Source of the DNA: Mycolicibacter sp. MU0083 | GTDB taxonomy: Bacteria > Actinomycetota > Actinomycetes > Mycobacteriales > Mycobacteriaceae | Assembly: GCF_963378075.1 (NCBI RefSeq) | Contig: NZ_OY726394.1 | Coordinates: 1,116,001-1,180,000 of the forward strand | DNA length: 64,000 bases | Direction: 5' to 3' | Shown here: one piece after another, positions 27,571 to 37,650 of the stretch | How positions within the stretch are numbered: position 1 is the first letter of the stretch | Layout: each line of letters starts with the position of its first letter | Translations under genes and position numbers: made by a program | Notes under the pieces: model-generated | Told to the model about the DNA's origin: nothing | The model's database searches: none | What the model saw: only the letters and a program-made list of their open reading frames with translations

Positions 27571-28767
27571 CTAGAACGGTTCCTCGGCGCCGCCGGGGTT
27601 GCAGCCGTTGGCGAGCAGGTTCAGGGTGCTCACCACCGGGCGCCACGGCTCCAGGTTCCAGCTGGTCTTGCCGGGGTTGATGAACTCGACGAACTGCCAA
27701 TGGCAGATGAACTGCTCGCGCATGCCGGGCGTGTTGGCTTCCGGGTTGCGCTTGACGACCTCATCCCAGGCCTGCTCGCCCTGGCGCAATGTGCCCGGCA
27801 CGCCGGCCTCACCGCGGGCGGATTCGGTCGGATAGACCCGCAGGCTGCTGCCGTCCTCGTAGGTCACCCACTCGGTGCTGCCGACATAGGGCGCCGCGCT
27901 GGTGCCGGCGACACCCAGCAGACCGGCCGCGCCGCCGAGGCCGCCCGCGCCGCCCTCCCCGCCGATGCCGCCGTCGCCGCCGCGGCCGAATATCCAGCCG
28001 CCCGCGCCCCCGTCGCCGCCGGTGCCGGCGTCGTCGCCACCGGCCCCGCCGACCCCGCCGATACCCAGCACCAAGCCACCGGTCCCACCGTCACCGCCGG
28101 CGAAACCGGCGAATCCCGCCCCGCCGGCGCCACCGACGCCGAAGATCCCCGCGTCGCCACCGGTACCGCCGTCGGCGTTGATTCCGGCGATACCGGTACC
28201 GCCGTTGCCGAACAGGAAGCCGCCGTCACCGGCATCGCCGAACCAGCCCGACTGGCCCAGCAGACTGGAATTGACGCCGTCGAAGCCGTCGAGACCGTCA
28301 CCGATGAGGTCCCGGCCGAACAGCGTCACGAACGGCGCGTTGACGGCGTCGAGGGTGGCTTCGCCGAGCGGGGTGGCGAGCCATTCCCGCAGGGCGTCGT
28401 GCAGCGGGGTGTAGAGGTACTCGTGCACCCATTCGGCGACGTCGACGGAGTGCGTCGGCCCCGGCCATGCCAGGACCGCGTCGATCCCCTCAGACAGCTG
28501 CGCGTGGAACGCCGGGTCGAGTTGGCCGACGAATTCCCCGGCCAGGTTCATCAGGCCGCGCAGGCTGGTCACGTCGAATTCGCCCGCGGCGCTGGAGACG
28601 GCCGCCAACGGCTCGGCGTCGTCGAGCGCCCAATCCCAATCCGCTTGCGCGGCGGGGGCGTTCAGGGCGGGAGCGATGCCGAGGGCCAGGGCACCCGCCG
28701 TGGCGGCCAGTGCCCGGCCGGGAGAGTAGGTTCGGCGACCGACACGGCGCTGATCGGGTGTACGCAT
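27571..28767 (-). CDS. Exported PGRS-like glycine-rich protein with DUF2599 domain, no PE domain
   Basis: The 398-aa protein has four parts. Residues 1-42 are a signal peptide (RR motif, then [21 protein letters not shown]). Residues 43-150 are helical. Next comes a transition [15 protein letters not shown] resembling the GRPLI-type junction of PE_PGRS proteins, leading into LFGNGG. Residues 179-289 are Gly/Ala-rich GGxGG repeats. The C-terminal 295-383 matches DUF2599 ([50 protein letters not shown]). In H37Rv, PE14 lies next to glgC. The ESX-secreted PE domain is replaced by a Sec/Tat-type signal, so export differs. ATG 28767 follows AGGGAG. Cell-surface location is inferred. Confidence 0.85.
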   Translation of the reverse strand: MRTPDQRRVGRRTYSPGRALAATAGALALGIAPALNAPAAQADWDWALDDAEPLAAVSSAAGEFDVTSLRGLMNLAGEFVGQLDPAFHAQLSEGIDAVLAWPGPTHSVDVAEWVHEYLYTPLHDALREWLATPLGEATLDAVNAPFVTLFGRDLIGDGLDGFDGVNSSLLGQSGWFGDAGDGGFLFGNGGTGIAGINADGGTGGDAGIFGVGGAGGAGFAGFAGGDGGTGGLVLGIGGVGGAGGDDAGTGGDGGAGGWIFGRGGDGGIGGEGGAGGLGGAAGLLGVAGTSAAPYVGSTEWVTYEDGSSLRVYPTESARGEAGVPGTLRQGEQAWDEVVKRNPEANTPGMREQFICHWQFVEFINPGKTSWNLEPWRPVVSTLNLLANGCNPGGAEEPF

Positions 28768-28930
28768 CGCTTATCTAATCTCCCTAACTGAAAAATAACA
28801 GCATTCGCTTAGGGGACTGTAAGCCATGTGGGGCGCGGTGGCCGCGTACCGTGCCGCTCACCGGATGTATGGAAGCAGACGATGGTGCACCCGTCGTGTA
28901 CCGCGAGTTGGGCGCCGCCGCTGTACTTCT

Positions 28931-28992
28931 GCGAGCGAGCGTGTCTGTACGTCAAAACCCGGCGTGTCGCGTACAACTGCGCACGCTCACGC
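28931..28992 (+). repeat. Intergenic palindromic repeat, copy A
   Basis: Sixty-two bases begin GCGAGCGAGCGTGTCTGTAC and end GTACAACTGCGCACGCTCAC plus GC. Aligned without gaps to copy B (44838-44899), it keeps the outer GAGCG/CGCTC arms and the same spacing. It lies 16 bases beyond the 3' end of the methyltransferase gene. The flanking 28768-29007 holds no gene. Confidence 0.75.
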
Positions 28993-29007
28993 CCGGAAAA
29001 ACGGCGG

Positions 29008-29673
29008 TCAGTCGCGGACGGCGGCCAGCAGCCCGTCGCCCAGTGGGATCAGAGCCGGAGTCAGGCGCTCGTCCTCGGCGATCAACCGGGCGGCCTCGCG
29101 CACCGCCACCACCTCGGCGTCGTTGGCCGACGGATCGCCGGCCCGGCCGCCCAGCGCGGCCCGGTGCACCACCACCACGCCGCCGGGACGCAGCAACCGC
29201 ACGGCTTCGGGCACGTAACCGGGCTGGTCGACCGGGTCGGCATCGATGAACACCAGGTCGTAGGACTCGTCGGCCAGACGGGTCAGCACCTCTTGGGCGC
29301 GGCCGCTGATGAACCGGGTGCGGCCCGGCCCGATCCCGGCGTCGCCGAACGCCTGCTTGGCGGTGCGCTGATGCTCGGGTTCGATGTCGATGGTGGTCAG
29401 CACGCCGTCGTCGCCCATGCCGGACAACAGCCAGAGTCCGCTGACGCCGGCGCCGGTGCCGACCTCGACCACCGCCTTGCCGCCGCTGAGCTTCGTCAGC
29501 AGGCTCAACAGTGCGCCGACCGCGGCGCTGACCGATCCGACGCCGATCTCGCCGGCCCGGTCGCGTGCGGCGGCCAGGACCGCGTCCTCGGACATCGAGT
29601 TCTCGGCGTGCGCCAGCAGGGCGTCGGCCCGGCTGCGCGACTGCTCTCCAGAAATGTCGTCGGTGCTGGACAT
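29008..29673 (-). CDS. SAM-dependent O-methyltransferase (Rv1220c-like)
   Basis: This is a class I methyltransferase of the catechol/caffeoyl-CoA O-methyltransferase type, 221 aa (Rv1220c is about 215). Motif I is [18 protein letters not shown]. The acidic strand-2 residue is in TTIDIEPEH, and the metal/catalytic Asp is in DLVFIDADP, followed by RPGGVVVVH. The substrate is unknown. ATG 29673 is chosen because the -10 TACGCT (29685-29680) ends six bases before it (leaderless). It diverges from sigE, the same arrangement as in H37Rv. A cluster of absent genes (Rv1215c-Rv1219c) separates it from the PGRS-like gene in H37Rv. Confidence 0.92.
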   Translation of the reverse strand: MSSTDDISGEQSRSRADALLAHAENSMSEDAVLAAARDRAGEIGVGSVSAAVGALLSLLTKLSGGKAVVEVGTGAGVSGLWLLSGMGDDGVLTTIDIEPEHQRTAKQAFGDAGIGPGRTRFISGRAQEVLTRLADESYDLVFIDADPVDQPGYVPEAVRLLRPGGVVVVHRAALGGRAGDPSANDAEVVAVREAARLIAEDERLTPALIPLGDGLLAAVRD

Positions 29674-29793
29674 GTCCGCAGCGTAGGACACCGCCGGCCC
29701 GGCGCGCGCATCGGCGCGCCTTGCCGACACGCCCGGGCCGACGCCCGTGTCCGAACTGTTATCCGGGCCCATAACCGCAGTATCGGGCGCATT

Positions 29794-29818
29794 CGAACAC
29801 AGGTTCACAGTCGCCGTT
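29794..29818 (+). promoter_or_regulatory. Candidate ECF-sigma promoter upstream of sigE
   Basis: CGAAC (29794-29798) and CGTT (29815-29818) are separated by 16 bases, resembling the SigH/SigE-type pattern GGAAC-N16/17-CGTT. It is about 48 bp before the sigE ATG and could allow autoregulation or SigH input. The -35 differs from consensus at one G. Confidence 0.4.
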
Positions 29819-29865
29819 CAGTAGCAGCACAGAGCCGGCATACCGCGATAGGCAACGGTATCGGC

Positions 29866-30654
29866 ATGGAACGAGGTATGAACCGGCCTCGCGACGCTCG
29901 GAATACGAGGGGCCCGTTGCATGTTGACCCCGATAACGCGCTGTCGTCATCGGACGGCGGCCCTGATGTGGAGGACGTCGCCATAACCACTTTGCTGCCC
30001 CCGGTCGCCATGTCGCACCCGACCACCCACTCGGACCGTTACTCCGACGCCGAGTGGGTGGAGCCGTCCGAGGAACCGCAGGGGACCGCGGTGTTCGACG
30101 CCACCGGAGACGTGGCGGCCATGCCGTCCTGGGACGAGTTGGTGCGTCAGCACGCCGACCGGGTGTACCGGCTGGCCTATCGCCTCTCCGGGAGTCAGCA
30201 AGACGCCGAGGACCTCACCCAGGAGACCTTCATCCGGGTGTTCCGGTCGGTGCACAACTACCAGCCCGGGACCTTCGAGGGTTGGCTGCACCGCATCACC
30301 ACCAACCTGTTCCTGGACATGGTGCGCAAGCGCGGCCGGGTGCGGATGGAAGCGTTGCCCGAGGACTACGACCGGGTGCCGGCCGACGAACCCGACCCCG
30401 AGCAGATCTACCACGACGCACGGCTGGACCCGGACCTGCAGGCGGCGCTGGACTCGTTGGCGCCGGAGTTTCGGGCAGCCGTCGTACTGTGCGACATCGA
30501 GGGCCTGTCCTACGAGGAGGTCGGGGCCACCCTCGGGGTGAAGCTGGGGACGGTGCGCAGTCGCATCCACCGCGGACGCCAGGCGTTGCGCGACTATCTG
30601 GCCGCCCGCCCGGCGGCGCGCGACGGTGCCGCTTTCGGTGGCGCCGCCGGCTGA
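29866..30654 (+). CDS. sigE: ECF RNA polymerase sigma factor SigE
   Basis: SigE redirects RNA polymerase to envelope-stress genes. The 262-aa protein (Rv1221 is 257) has region 2 ([21 protein letters not shown] and the region 2.4-like [17 protein letters not shown]...[18 protein letters not shown]). It also has region 4 (LPEEF-like [42 protein letters not shown]). ATG 29866 or ATG 29878 starts the long form. ATG 30010 (MSHP...) would give a 214-aa form matching the short SigE isoform known in M. tuberculosis. A much longer upstream opening exists in this frame but covers the opposite-strand methyltransferase and is not coding. It is followed by its anti-sigma gene. Confidence 0.96.
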   Translation: MERGMNRPRDARNTRGPLHVDPDNALSSSDGGPDVEDVAITTLLPPVAMSHPTTHSDRYSDAEWVEPSEEPQGTAVFDATGDVAAMPSWDELVRQHADRVYRLAYRLSGSQQDAEDLTQETFIRVFRSVHNYQPGTFEGWLHRITTNLFLDMVRKRGRVRMEALPEDYDRVPADEPDPEQIYHDARLDPDLQAALDSLAPEFRAAVVLCDIEGLSYEEVGATLGVKLGTVRSRIHRGRQALRDYLAARPAARDGAAFGGAAG

Positions 30655-30763
30655 CGTCCGCCGTCGCCGACACCCTCGGAGTTCCGCGTCGGCGGGCGAT
30701 ATCGCGCTACATTCTTGTCAGGGCGTAGTTCATTGGGGTCGCGCGATCGGAGAGGAGTCCGGT

Positions 30764-31171
30764 GTGACGGATCGCGGAGGTGTCTTCCGTCGCGCGTTCT
30801 CCTGGCTGCCCGCTCAATTCGCGTCGCAGAGCGACGCCCCGGTGGGCGCACCCCGGCAGTTCGGTTCCACCGAGCACCTGTGCAGCGAGGCCATCACCGC
30901 CTACGTGGACGGCGAACTGCGGATGAACGCCCATCTGCGTGCCGCCCACCACCTGTCGTTGTGTCCCGACTGCGCTGCCGAGGTGGAGTATCAGGGCAGG
31001 GCGCGTTCGGCCCTGCGGGATTCGCATCCGATCCGGATCCCGGCGGCACTGCTCGGCCAGCTGGCCCAAATTCCGGAGAAGCCGGGAGACTGTCCCCCCG
31101 ACGAGCCGGCAGGGCCGATGCCCGCCCGGTTGGCCGACGGCAAACCTCAAGAACGTCGCAGACGTCGGTAA
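30764..31171 (+). CDS. rseA: Anti-sigma-E factor RseA (zinc-associated)
   Basis: RseA binds and silences SigE under reducing, unstressed conditions; phosphorylation by PknB and proteolysis release it (known for Rv1222). The 135-aa protein has the ZAS motif H63-x3-C67-x2-C70 (HLSLCPDC) within AAHHLSLCPDCAAEVEYQ and the SigE-binding segment AITAYVDGELRMNAHLRAAH. There is no transmembrane helix, so it is cytosolic. GTG 30764 has AGAGGAG upstream. It is shorter than the 154 aa of H37Rv because the Gly/Ser tail is reduced. Confidence 0.95.
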   Translation: MTDRGGVFRRAFSWLPAQFASQSDAPVGAPRQFGSTEHLCSEAITAYVDGELRMNAHLRAAHHLSLCPDCAAEVEYQGRARSALRDSHPIRIPAALLGQLAQIPEKPGDCPPDEPAGPMPARLADGKPQERRRRR

Positions 31172-32758
<1,587 letters not shown>

Positions 32759-33142
32759 ATGTTCGCGAACGTCGGGTGGGGCGAGATCCTCGTCCTTGTG
32801 GTGGTCGGACTGGTGATCCTGGGCCCGGAGCGGCTACCCGGAGCCATCCGATGGACCGCGGGCGCACTGCGGCAGGCCCGTGACTACGTCACCAACGCCA
32901 CCGATCAGCTGCGGGACGAGATCGGACCGGAATTCGACGACCTGCGCGCACCGCTGAGTGAACTGCAGAAGCTGCGGGGCATGACACCGCGGGCCGCCCT
33001 GACCAAGCATCTGCTCGACGGGGACGACTCGCTGTTCACCGCGGTCGATTCCCTGGCCGCGGAACCGCTGCCCACGGTGGTCGCCCCCGCGGTGACGCCG
33101 AAACTCGTCGGGCCCGCCCCGTTCGACACCGACGCGACCTGA
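32759..33142 (+). CDS. tatB: Sec-independent protein translocase subunit TatB
   Basis: TatB forms the twin-arginine signal receptor with TatC. The 127-aa protein (Rv1224 is 131) has the typical short N-terminal membrane helix ([31 protein letters not shown]) followed by an amphipathic helix ([21 protein letters not shown]). The ATG directly abuts the htrA stop (TAAATG), so it is co-translated with htrA. H37Rv genes Rv1225c-Rv1228 that follow there are absent; only 43 bp separate tatB from mrp. Confidence 0.95.
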   Translation: MFANVGWGEILVLVVVGLVILGPERLPGAIRWTAGALRQARDYVTNATDQLRDEIGPEFDDLRAPLSELQKLRGMTPRAALTKHLLDGDDSLFTAVDSLAAEPLPTVVAPAVTPKLVGPAPFDTDAT

Positions 33143-33185
33143 CCCGCGGCCGGTACGGCCACCGCGCCCGCGGTGGGACGCCGGA

Positions 33186-34340
33186 TCAGCGCCGGGTGGA
33201 ACCGGTGTCCAGGCCCAGCGACATCCCGACCAGCCCGCGCTTGCGGGTGGCCAGCCGTTCGGCGATACGCCGCAACTCTTTGCCCGCTGCGGATTCCGGC
33301 GAGAGCACCACGGGGGACCCCGAGTCGCCGCCGGTGACCATCTCGGTGTCGATGGGCACCTGACCCAGCAACGGGACGTCGCGGCCCATCGCCCGGGTCA
33401 GCCGCTCGGCGACCCGCTCGCCGCCGCCCTCACCGAACAGATGCATGGTGGACCCGTCGGGCATGGCCAACCCGGCCATGTTCTCCACCACGCCGACGAC
33501 CTGCTGACGGGTCTGCAGGGCGATCGCCCCGGCCCGCTCGGCCACCTCCGCGGCCGCCTGCTGCGGCGTGGTCACCACCAGGATCTCGGCGGAGGGCACC
33601 AGCTGGGCCACCGAGATCGCGATGTCACCGGTGCCCGGCGGCAGGTCCAGCAGCAGCACGTCCAGGTCGCCCCAGTACACGTCGGCGAGGAACTGCTGCA
33701 ACGCCCGGTGCAGCATCGGGCCGCGCCAGACCACCGGGGTGTTGCCCTGGGTGAACATCGCAATCGAGATCACCTTCACGCCATAACCGATCGGCGGCAT
33801 GATCATCGAGTCGACCTGGGTGGGCAGCGCGGTGACGCCCATCATCCGCGGTACCGAGTGCCCGTAGATGTCGGCGTCGAGCACGCCGACCGACAGGCCG
33901 CGTTCGGCGAGCGCGACCGCGAGATTGACCGTCACACTGGACTTTCCGACCCCGCCCTTGCCGGAGGCGATCGCATAGACCTTGGTCAGCGAACTGGGCT
34001 GGGCGAACGGGATGACCGGTTCGACGGTGTCGCCACGCAACTGTTTGCGCAGTTCGGCACGCTGCTCGTCGCTGAACACATCCAAGCTGACCTTGACCGG
34101 ACCGGTACCGGGCACATCGTTGATCGCCCGGGTCACCATGTTGGTGATCTCGGCCTTCATCGGACAGCCGGCGATGGTCAGGTAGATCGTGGCGTGCACG
34201 CTGTGATCGGCTGCGATCTCGATGCTCTTGACCATGCCCAGATCGGTGATCGGGCGCCGAATATCGGGATCGAGCACGGTGCCCAAAGCTGCATAGATCG
34301 CGTCGTGCAGGGCGGCGGTGTCATCGGGATTCTGGGACAT
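33186..34340 (-). CDS. mrp: Mrp/ApbC-family iron-sulfur cluster carrier ATPase
   Basis: The 384-aa P-loop protein has an N-terminal DUF59/MIP18-like domain (residues 1-95, DPDIRRPITDLGMVKSI) and a ParA/MinD-type ATPase. Its deviant Walker A is GKGGVGKSS (127-135), followed by LDADIYGHSVPRMMG and DLPPGTGD. Related proteins bind a labile 4Fe-4S cluster and deliver it to targets. The usual CxxC is not obvious: the C-terminal half lacks a CPxC pair, and GCP at 59-60 is in the DUF59 domain. A -10 TAGACT lies eight bases before ATG 34340. It matches Rv1229c. Confidence 0.93.
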   Translation of the reverse strand: MSQNPDDTAALHDAIYAALGTVLDPDIRRPITDLGMVKSIEIAADHSVHATIYLTIAGCPMKAEITNMVTRAINDVPGTGPVKVSLDVFSDEQRAELRKQLRGDTVEPVIPFAQPSSLTKVYAIASGKGGVGKSSVTVNLAVALAERGLSVGVLDADIYGHSVPRMMGVTALPTQVDSMIMPPIGYGVKVISIAMFTQGNTPVVWRGPMLHRALQQFLADVYWGDLDVLLLDLPPGTGDIAISVAQLVPSAEILVVTTPQQAAAEVAERAGAIALQTRQQVVGVVENMAGLAMPDGSTMHLFGEGGGERVAERLTRAMGRDVPLLGQVPIDTEMVTGGDSGSPVVLSPESAAGKELRRIAERLATRKRGLVGMSLGLDTGSTRR

Positions 34341-34389
34341 CGCAATCGAGTCTAGGCCAGTGCGCGTGCGCTGCTACCTGTGATCTTGG

Positions 34390-35703
34390 TCAGAACGGCG
34401 GGGCCGGAGGTGCACCGTCCGGCGGCGGCGTCGCATAAGCCTGCTGCGGAGCCGGTGCGGGCTGCTCGGGGGGAGCCGGCGCGACGGCGTACGCCTGCAT
34501 CGGTGCAGGCTGTTCCGGTGCGGCTTCCGGGACGCCGAACGAGTCCGGCGGCAGCGCGGCCGGTGCCGGCGGAGCGCCCGCGCCTTGCGGTTCCAAGCAG
34601 ATCATCCGGCAGGCCGCCGAGGGACGCGGCAGTTGCTGCTCGGCGGGAGTCATCCACGGTGCCAGCCAGGGCAGGCTGGCCATCTGGGTTTCAAAGCTCG
34701 GCTGGCCCAGGTCGATCAGCGTGGATCCCCCGGACTGTTCGGCCGGCGACATCCCGTGCATGGCAAGCGATTGCGGTCCCAGCCCCTCCGGGTGCTCCAG
34801 ATGCTCCAGATGCGGATCGGCGATCGGCGGCGCCGGGCCCACGATCGGCGGCAGGTCCACGGGCGCGACCCCGGTCGCATAGGCCGCGGCCCAGCCCATC
34901 ACGTTCTCGGCGTAGGCCATCGAATTGTTGTAGCGCAGGATCGCGCTCAGCACCTGGGACGGATCACGCAGGTTCATCCCGCCGCTGCACAGATAGCGCG
35001 CGGCGGCCAGCGTCGCGTCGTAGACGTTCTGCGGGTCCGCTTTGCCGTCGCCGTCGCCGTCGGCGGCGTAGCGGGACCAGGTTCCGGGCAGGAACTGCAT
35101 GGGGCCCATGGCGCGGGCGTAGACGACACGGCCGGGCGCACTGCTGGCCACGATCACCTCGTTGCCGGGCAGGGTGCCGTCGAGTGCGGGGCCGTAGATC
35201 GGCTGGAGCACGTTGCCGCGTTCGTCGGTTGCGCCGCCGTTGGCGTGGCCGGACTCGATGCGCCCGATGCCGGCCAGCAGGTTCCAACTGATGCCGCATT
35301 CGGGGGCGGCGGTGGTCATCTGGTGTTCGGCGTTGCGGTAGGCCTGCAACGCGGTCTTGGGGATGCCCAACGTGCCCGGTGCGTAGACGACCGCTGCCGG
35401 CGGTGCCGACGGCGCACCGGAGGCCACCCGCAGGTTCGCCTGCGGACGCTGCACCGCGACCACCGACGGCCCCGAGGAACGGCCCGCCGACGAGGTGCTG
35501 ACGGACGCGGCCAGCGGGGTGATCGCGGCGTTGCGCAGCGGCAGCGTGGTCGACGGAGTCCGGGGAGTGGCGCCTACCGCGCCGGCGAACACCAGCGGGG
35601 TGATGAATGCCAGTCCGAATGCCGGACGTAAAGCCGACCGGGCCGCCCGCCGCAACCTGGCAGCGCGCGACACCGATACCGGTGCGTCGCCCCCTGTAGG
35701 CAC
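34390..35703 (-). CDS. Exported lytic murein transglycosylase-like protein (Rv1230c-like)
   Basis: The 437-aa protein has an N-terminal hydrophobic signal/anchor (SALRPAFGLAFITPLVFAGAVGA). It has an MltB-type (SLT_2) domain with ISWNLLAGIGRIESGHANGG (catalytic Glu in RIESGH) and ARAMGPMQFLPGTW. The calcium-loop-like DGDGDGKADPQNVYDA, AARYLCSGG and RYNNSMAYAENV follow. The C-terminal about 150 residues are Pro/Ala-rich. It would cut peptidoglycan during growth. It starts at GTG 35703; a slightly later in-frame GTG is possible. It is transcribed away from the DUF1003 gene with about 100 bp between. Confidence 0.88.
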   Translation of the reverse strand: MPTGGDAPVSVSRAARLRRAARSALRPAFGLAFITPLVFAGAVGATPRTPSTTLPLRNAAITPLAASVSTSSAGRSSGPSVVAVQRPQANLRVASGAPSAPPAAVVYAPGTLGIPKTALQAYRNAEHQMTTAAPECGISWNLLAGIGRIESGHANGGATDERGNVLQPIYGPALDGTLPGNEVIVASSAPGRVVYARAMGPMQFLPGTWSRYAADGDGDGKADPQNVYDATLAAARYLCSGGMNLRDPSQVLSAILRYNNSMAYAENVMGWAAAYATGVAPVDLPPIVGPAPPIADPHLEHLEHPEGLGPQSLAMHGMSPAEQSGGSTLIDLGQPSFETQMASLPWLAPWMTPAEQQLPRPSAACRMICLEPQGAGAPPAPAALPPDSFGVPEAAPEQPAPMQAYAVAPAPPEQPAPAPQQAYATPPPDGAPPAPPF

Positions 35704-35812
35704 TCGGCCGCCCCTAATTCCGCGATGATGAAACCCGGCCGGGCTTCGTGAACTAGGTCACCATACCCAACGTCTGTCCCACCGGTGACGGTTATCCGGC
35801 TCAAACCGCCGG

Positions 35813-36331
35813 TCAGCTCGGTGCGTGCGGGCGCTCGCCGCGGCCGGGATCGGACTCGGGTTGCAGGGCTTCGAGCAGTTCCCGCACCCGCTCGAGCTCG
35901 TGGTGCAGGTAGTCGCGGGTGGGGACTTCGCCGACCGCCAGTCGCAGCGACGCCAGTTCCCGGGCAAGGTATTCGGTGTCGGCCTTGGTCTGCGCCGCGC
36001 GCCGGCGGTCTTCGTCGAGGCTGACCCGGTCCCGGTTCTCCTGTCGGTTCTGGGCCAGCAGGATCAGCGGGGCCGCGTAGGCGGCCTGGGTGGAGAACGC
36101 CAGGTTGAGCAGGATGAACGGGTACGGGTCCCATTTCAGGCTGACCGCGTAGACGTTCAGCAGGATCCATCCCACCACCAAGATGGTCTGAATGGCCAGA
36201 TAGCGCCCGGTCCCGAAGAATCGGGCCACCGATTCGGTGAATCGGCCCAGCGCGTCGGGGTCCATCCGCAGGCCGGGCAGTCGCGAGGTGCGGGGGGTGG
36301 AGAGCCGCTGTGATGTCGAGCGGTCGGTCAC
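35813..36331 (-). CDS. DUF1003 membrane protein, 172 aa (Rv1231c-like)
   Basis: Two transmembrane segments (YLAIQTILVVGWILLNVYAV and YPFILLNLAFSTQAAYAAPLILL) lie inside the DUF1003 pattern, which includes WDPYPFILLNL and LAQNRQENRDR. A coiled-coil C-terminus follows (TKADTEYLARELASLRLAVGE). The GTG start overlaps the stop of the MgtE-like gene (GTGA), so they are co-translated. The pairing suggests a role with divalent cation sensing or transport (inference). Confidence 0.88.
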   Translation of the reverse strand: MTDRSTSQRLSTPRTSRLPGLRMDPDALGRFTESVARFFGTGRYLAIQTILVVGWILLNVYAVSLKWDPYPFILLNLAFSTQAAYAAPLILLAQNRQENRDRVSLDEDRRRAAQTKADTEYLARELASLRLAVGEVPTRDYLHHELERVRELLEALQPESDPGRGERPHAPS

Positions 36332-37626
36332 TGCGTCCTCCCGGCGATTTTCGGCCCCAGGTCGGGTTCGGGCGTTTCCCGCCAGTCAGCGGGCAGCAGG
36401 TGATCCAGCACGTCGTCGACGGTCACCGCTCCCAGCAGGTGGTTCTGCTCATCGAGCACCGGCCCGCAGACCAGGTTGTAGGCCGCGAAGTACCGGGTCA
36501 ACTGGGCCAGCGACACCTCCGGGTTCAGCACCGGCAGGTCGGAGTCGACGATCCCGCCGATGAGATCGGCCGGCGGCACCCGCAGCAGCCGCTGCAACGG
36601 GATGGAGCCCAGATAGTGTCCGGTCGGGGTGGCGGTTGGGGCGCGGGTCACGAAGACCAGCGACGACAACGCGGGGGTCAGGTCGGGGTCGCGCACCCGG
36701 GCCAGTGCCTCGGCGACCGACGTGTCGGCGGTCAGCACCACCGGGTTGGAGGTCATCAGGCCACCGGCGGTGTCGGGGGAGTGCTCCAGCAGTCGGCGCA
36801 CCGGAATCGAGTCGTCGGGATCCATCCGGGCCAGCAGCGCCTCGGCCTCGGTGGGGTTCATCACGCCCAACAGGTCGGCGGCGTCGTCGGGGTCCATCTC
36901 TTCGAGGACGTCGGCGGCACGCTCGGTGCCCAACTGCCCGAGCACCACGGCCTGACGTTCTTCGGGCAGTTCCTGGAGGATGTCGGCCAATCGCGCGTTG
37001 TCCAGCGCGTGGATCACCTCGTAGCGGCGTTTGGGCGGCAGTTCGCGGATGGCGTCGGCGACTTCGATCGGACGCCAGCCCTCGAACTGCTGCAGCAGTT
37101 GCGCCACGCCCTGCCCCGGCATCGCCAGTGCCGACGGGGTCAGCCCCTGCACGTTCTGCCAGTCCACGATGTGTACCGCGGCGCGCCGGCCCAACCGCCG
37201 CGAATGGCGCACCGCGATCCGGGTCACCAGCCAGTCGCGCGTCCGGCTCTGCTCGATGGCCAAGTCGGTGATCGTCACGTCGACGTCGGCCAGTTCCGGC
37301 AGTTCCGGGTCGGTGACCCGGACCTTGGTGTCGAGCACCTGCCCCAGCACCAGCACCTCGCCGGGGCGCTGGTTGAACTTGCGCAGCGATACGCTGCCGG
37401 TGTTGAGAGTGACGGCGTTGGGTTCGATGGCGGCGACCCGCAGGATGGGCACGAAGATGCGTCGGCGGGTGGGTAGTTCCACCACGAGCCCCAGGACACG
37501 GGGCTGCTGGCGGACGATGCTCAGACTGACCACGACGTCGCGGACTCGACCCACGGATTCGCCGAACGGGCCCAGCACCAGCAACCGCGCGAGCCGTGCT
37601 GCGTAAACCCTGTTGCTCGACGCCAT
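36328..37626 (-). CDS. MgtE-N/CBS domain protein without transport domain (Rv1232c-like)
   Basis: The 432-aa cytosolic protein contains a PRC-barrel-like N-terminal part (VYAARLARLLVLGPFGESVGRVRDVVV). It then has the MgtE intracellular N-domain (GVAQLLQQFEGWRPIEVADAI, DILQELPEERQAVVLGQL, DVLEEMDPDDAADLLGVM) and a CBS pair (GGLMTSNPVVLTAD... LRVPPADLIGG... VTVDDVLDHLLP). No transmembrane helices follow, so it is the Mg2+-sensing half of MgtE without the channel. With the coupled DUF1003 membrane protein it may act as a cation sensor (inference). A -10 TACCCT lies seven bases before ATG 37626 (leaderless). Confidence 0.9.
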   Translation of the reverse strand: MASSNRVYAARLARLLVLGPFGESVGRVRDVVVSLSIVRQQPRVLGLVVELPTRRRIFVPILRVAAIEPNAVTLNTGSVSLRKFNQRPGEVLVLGQVLDTKVRVTDPELPELADVDVTITDLAIEQSRTRDWLVTRIAVRHSRRLGRRAAVHIVDWQNVQGLTPSALAMPGQGVAQLLQQFEGWRPIEVADAIRELPPKRRYEVIHALDNARLADILQELPEERQAVVLGQLGTERAADVLEEMDPDDAADLLGVMNPTEAEALLARMDPDDSIPVRRLLEHSPDTAGGLMTSNPVVLTADTSVAEALARVRDPDLTPALSSLVFVTRAPTATPTGHYLGSIPLQRLLRVPPADLIGGIVDSDLPVLNPEVSLAQLTRYFAAYNLVCGPVLDEQNHLLGAVTVDDVLDHLLPADWRETPEPDLGPKIAGRTQ

Positions 37627-37650
37627 GGTTGAAAGGGTAGGAGTATTTAG

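Noticed and set aside
28828..29865. Long upstream extension of the sigE frame
   Set aside because: It crosses the opposite-strand methyltransferase gene and its promoter; SigE homology begins only after about 29866.
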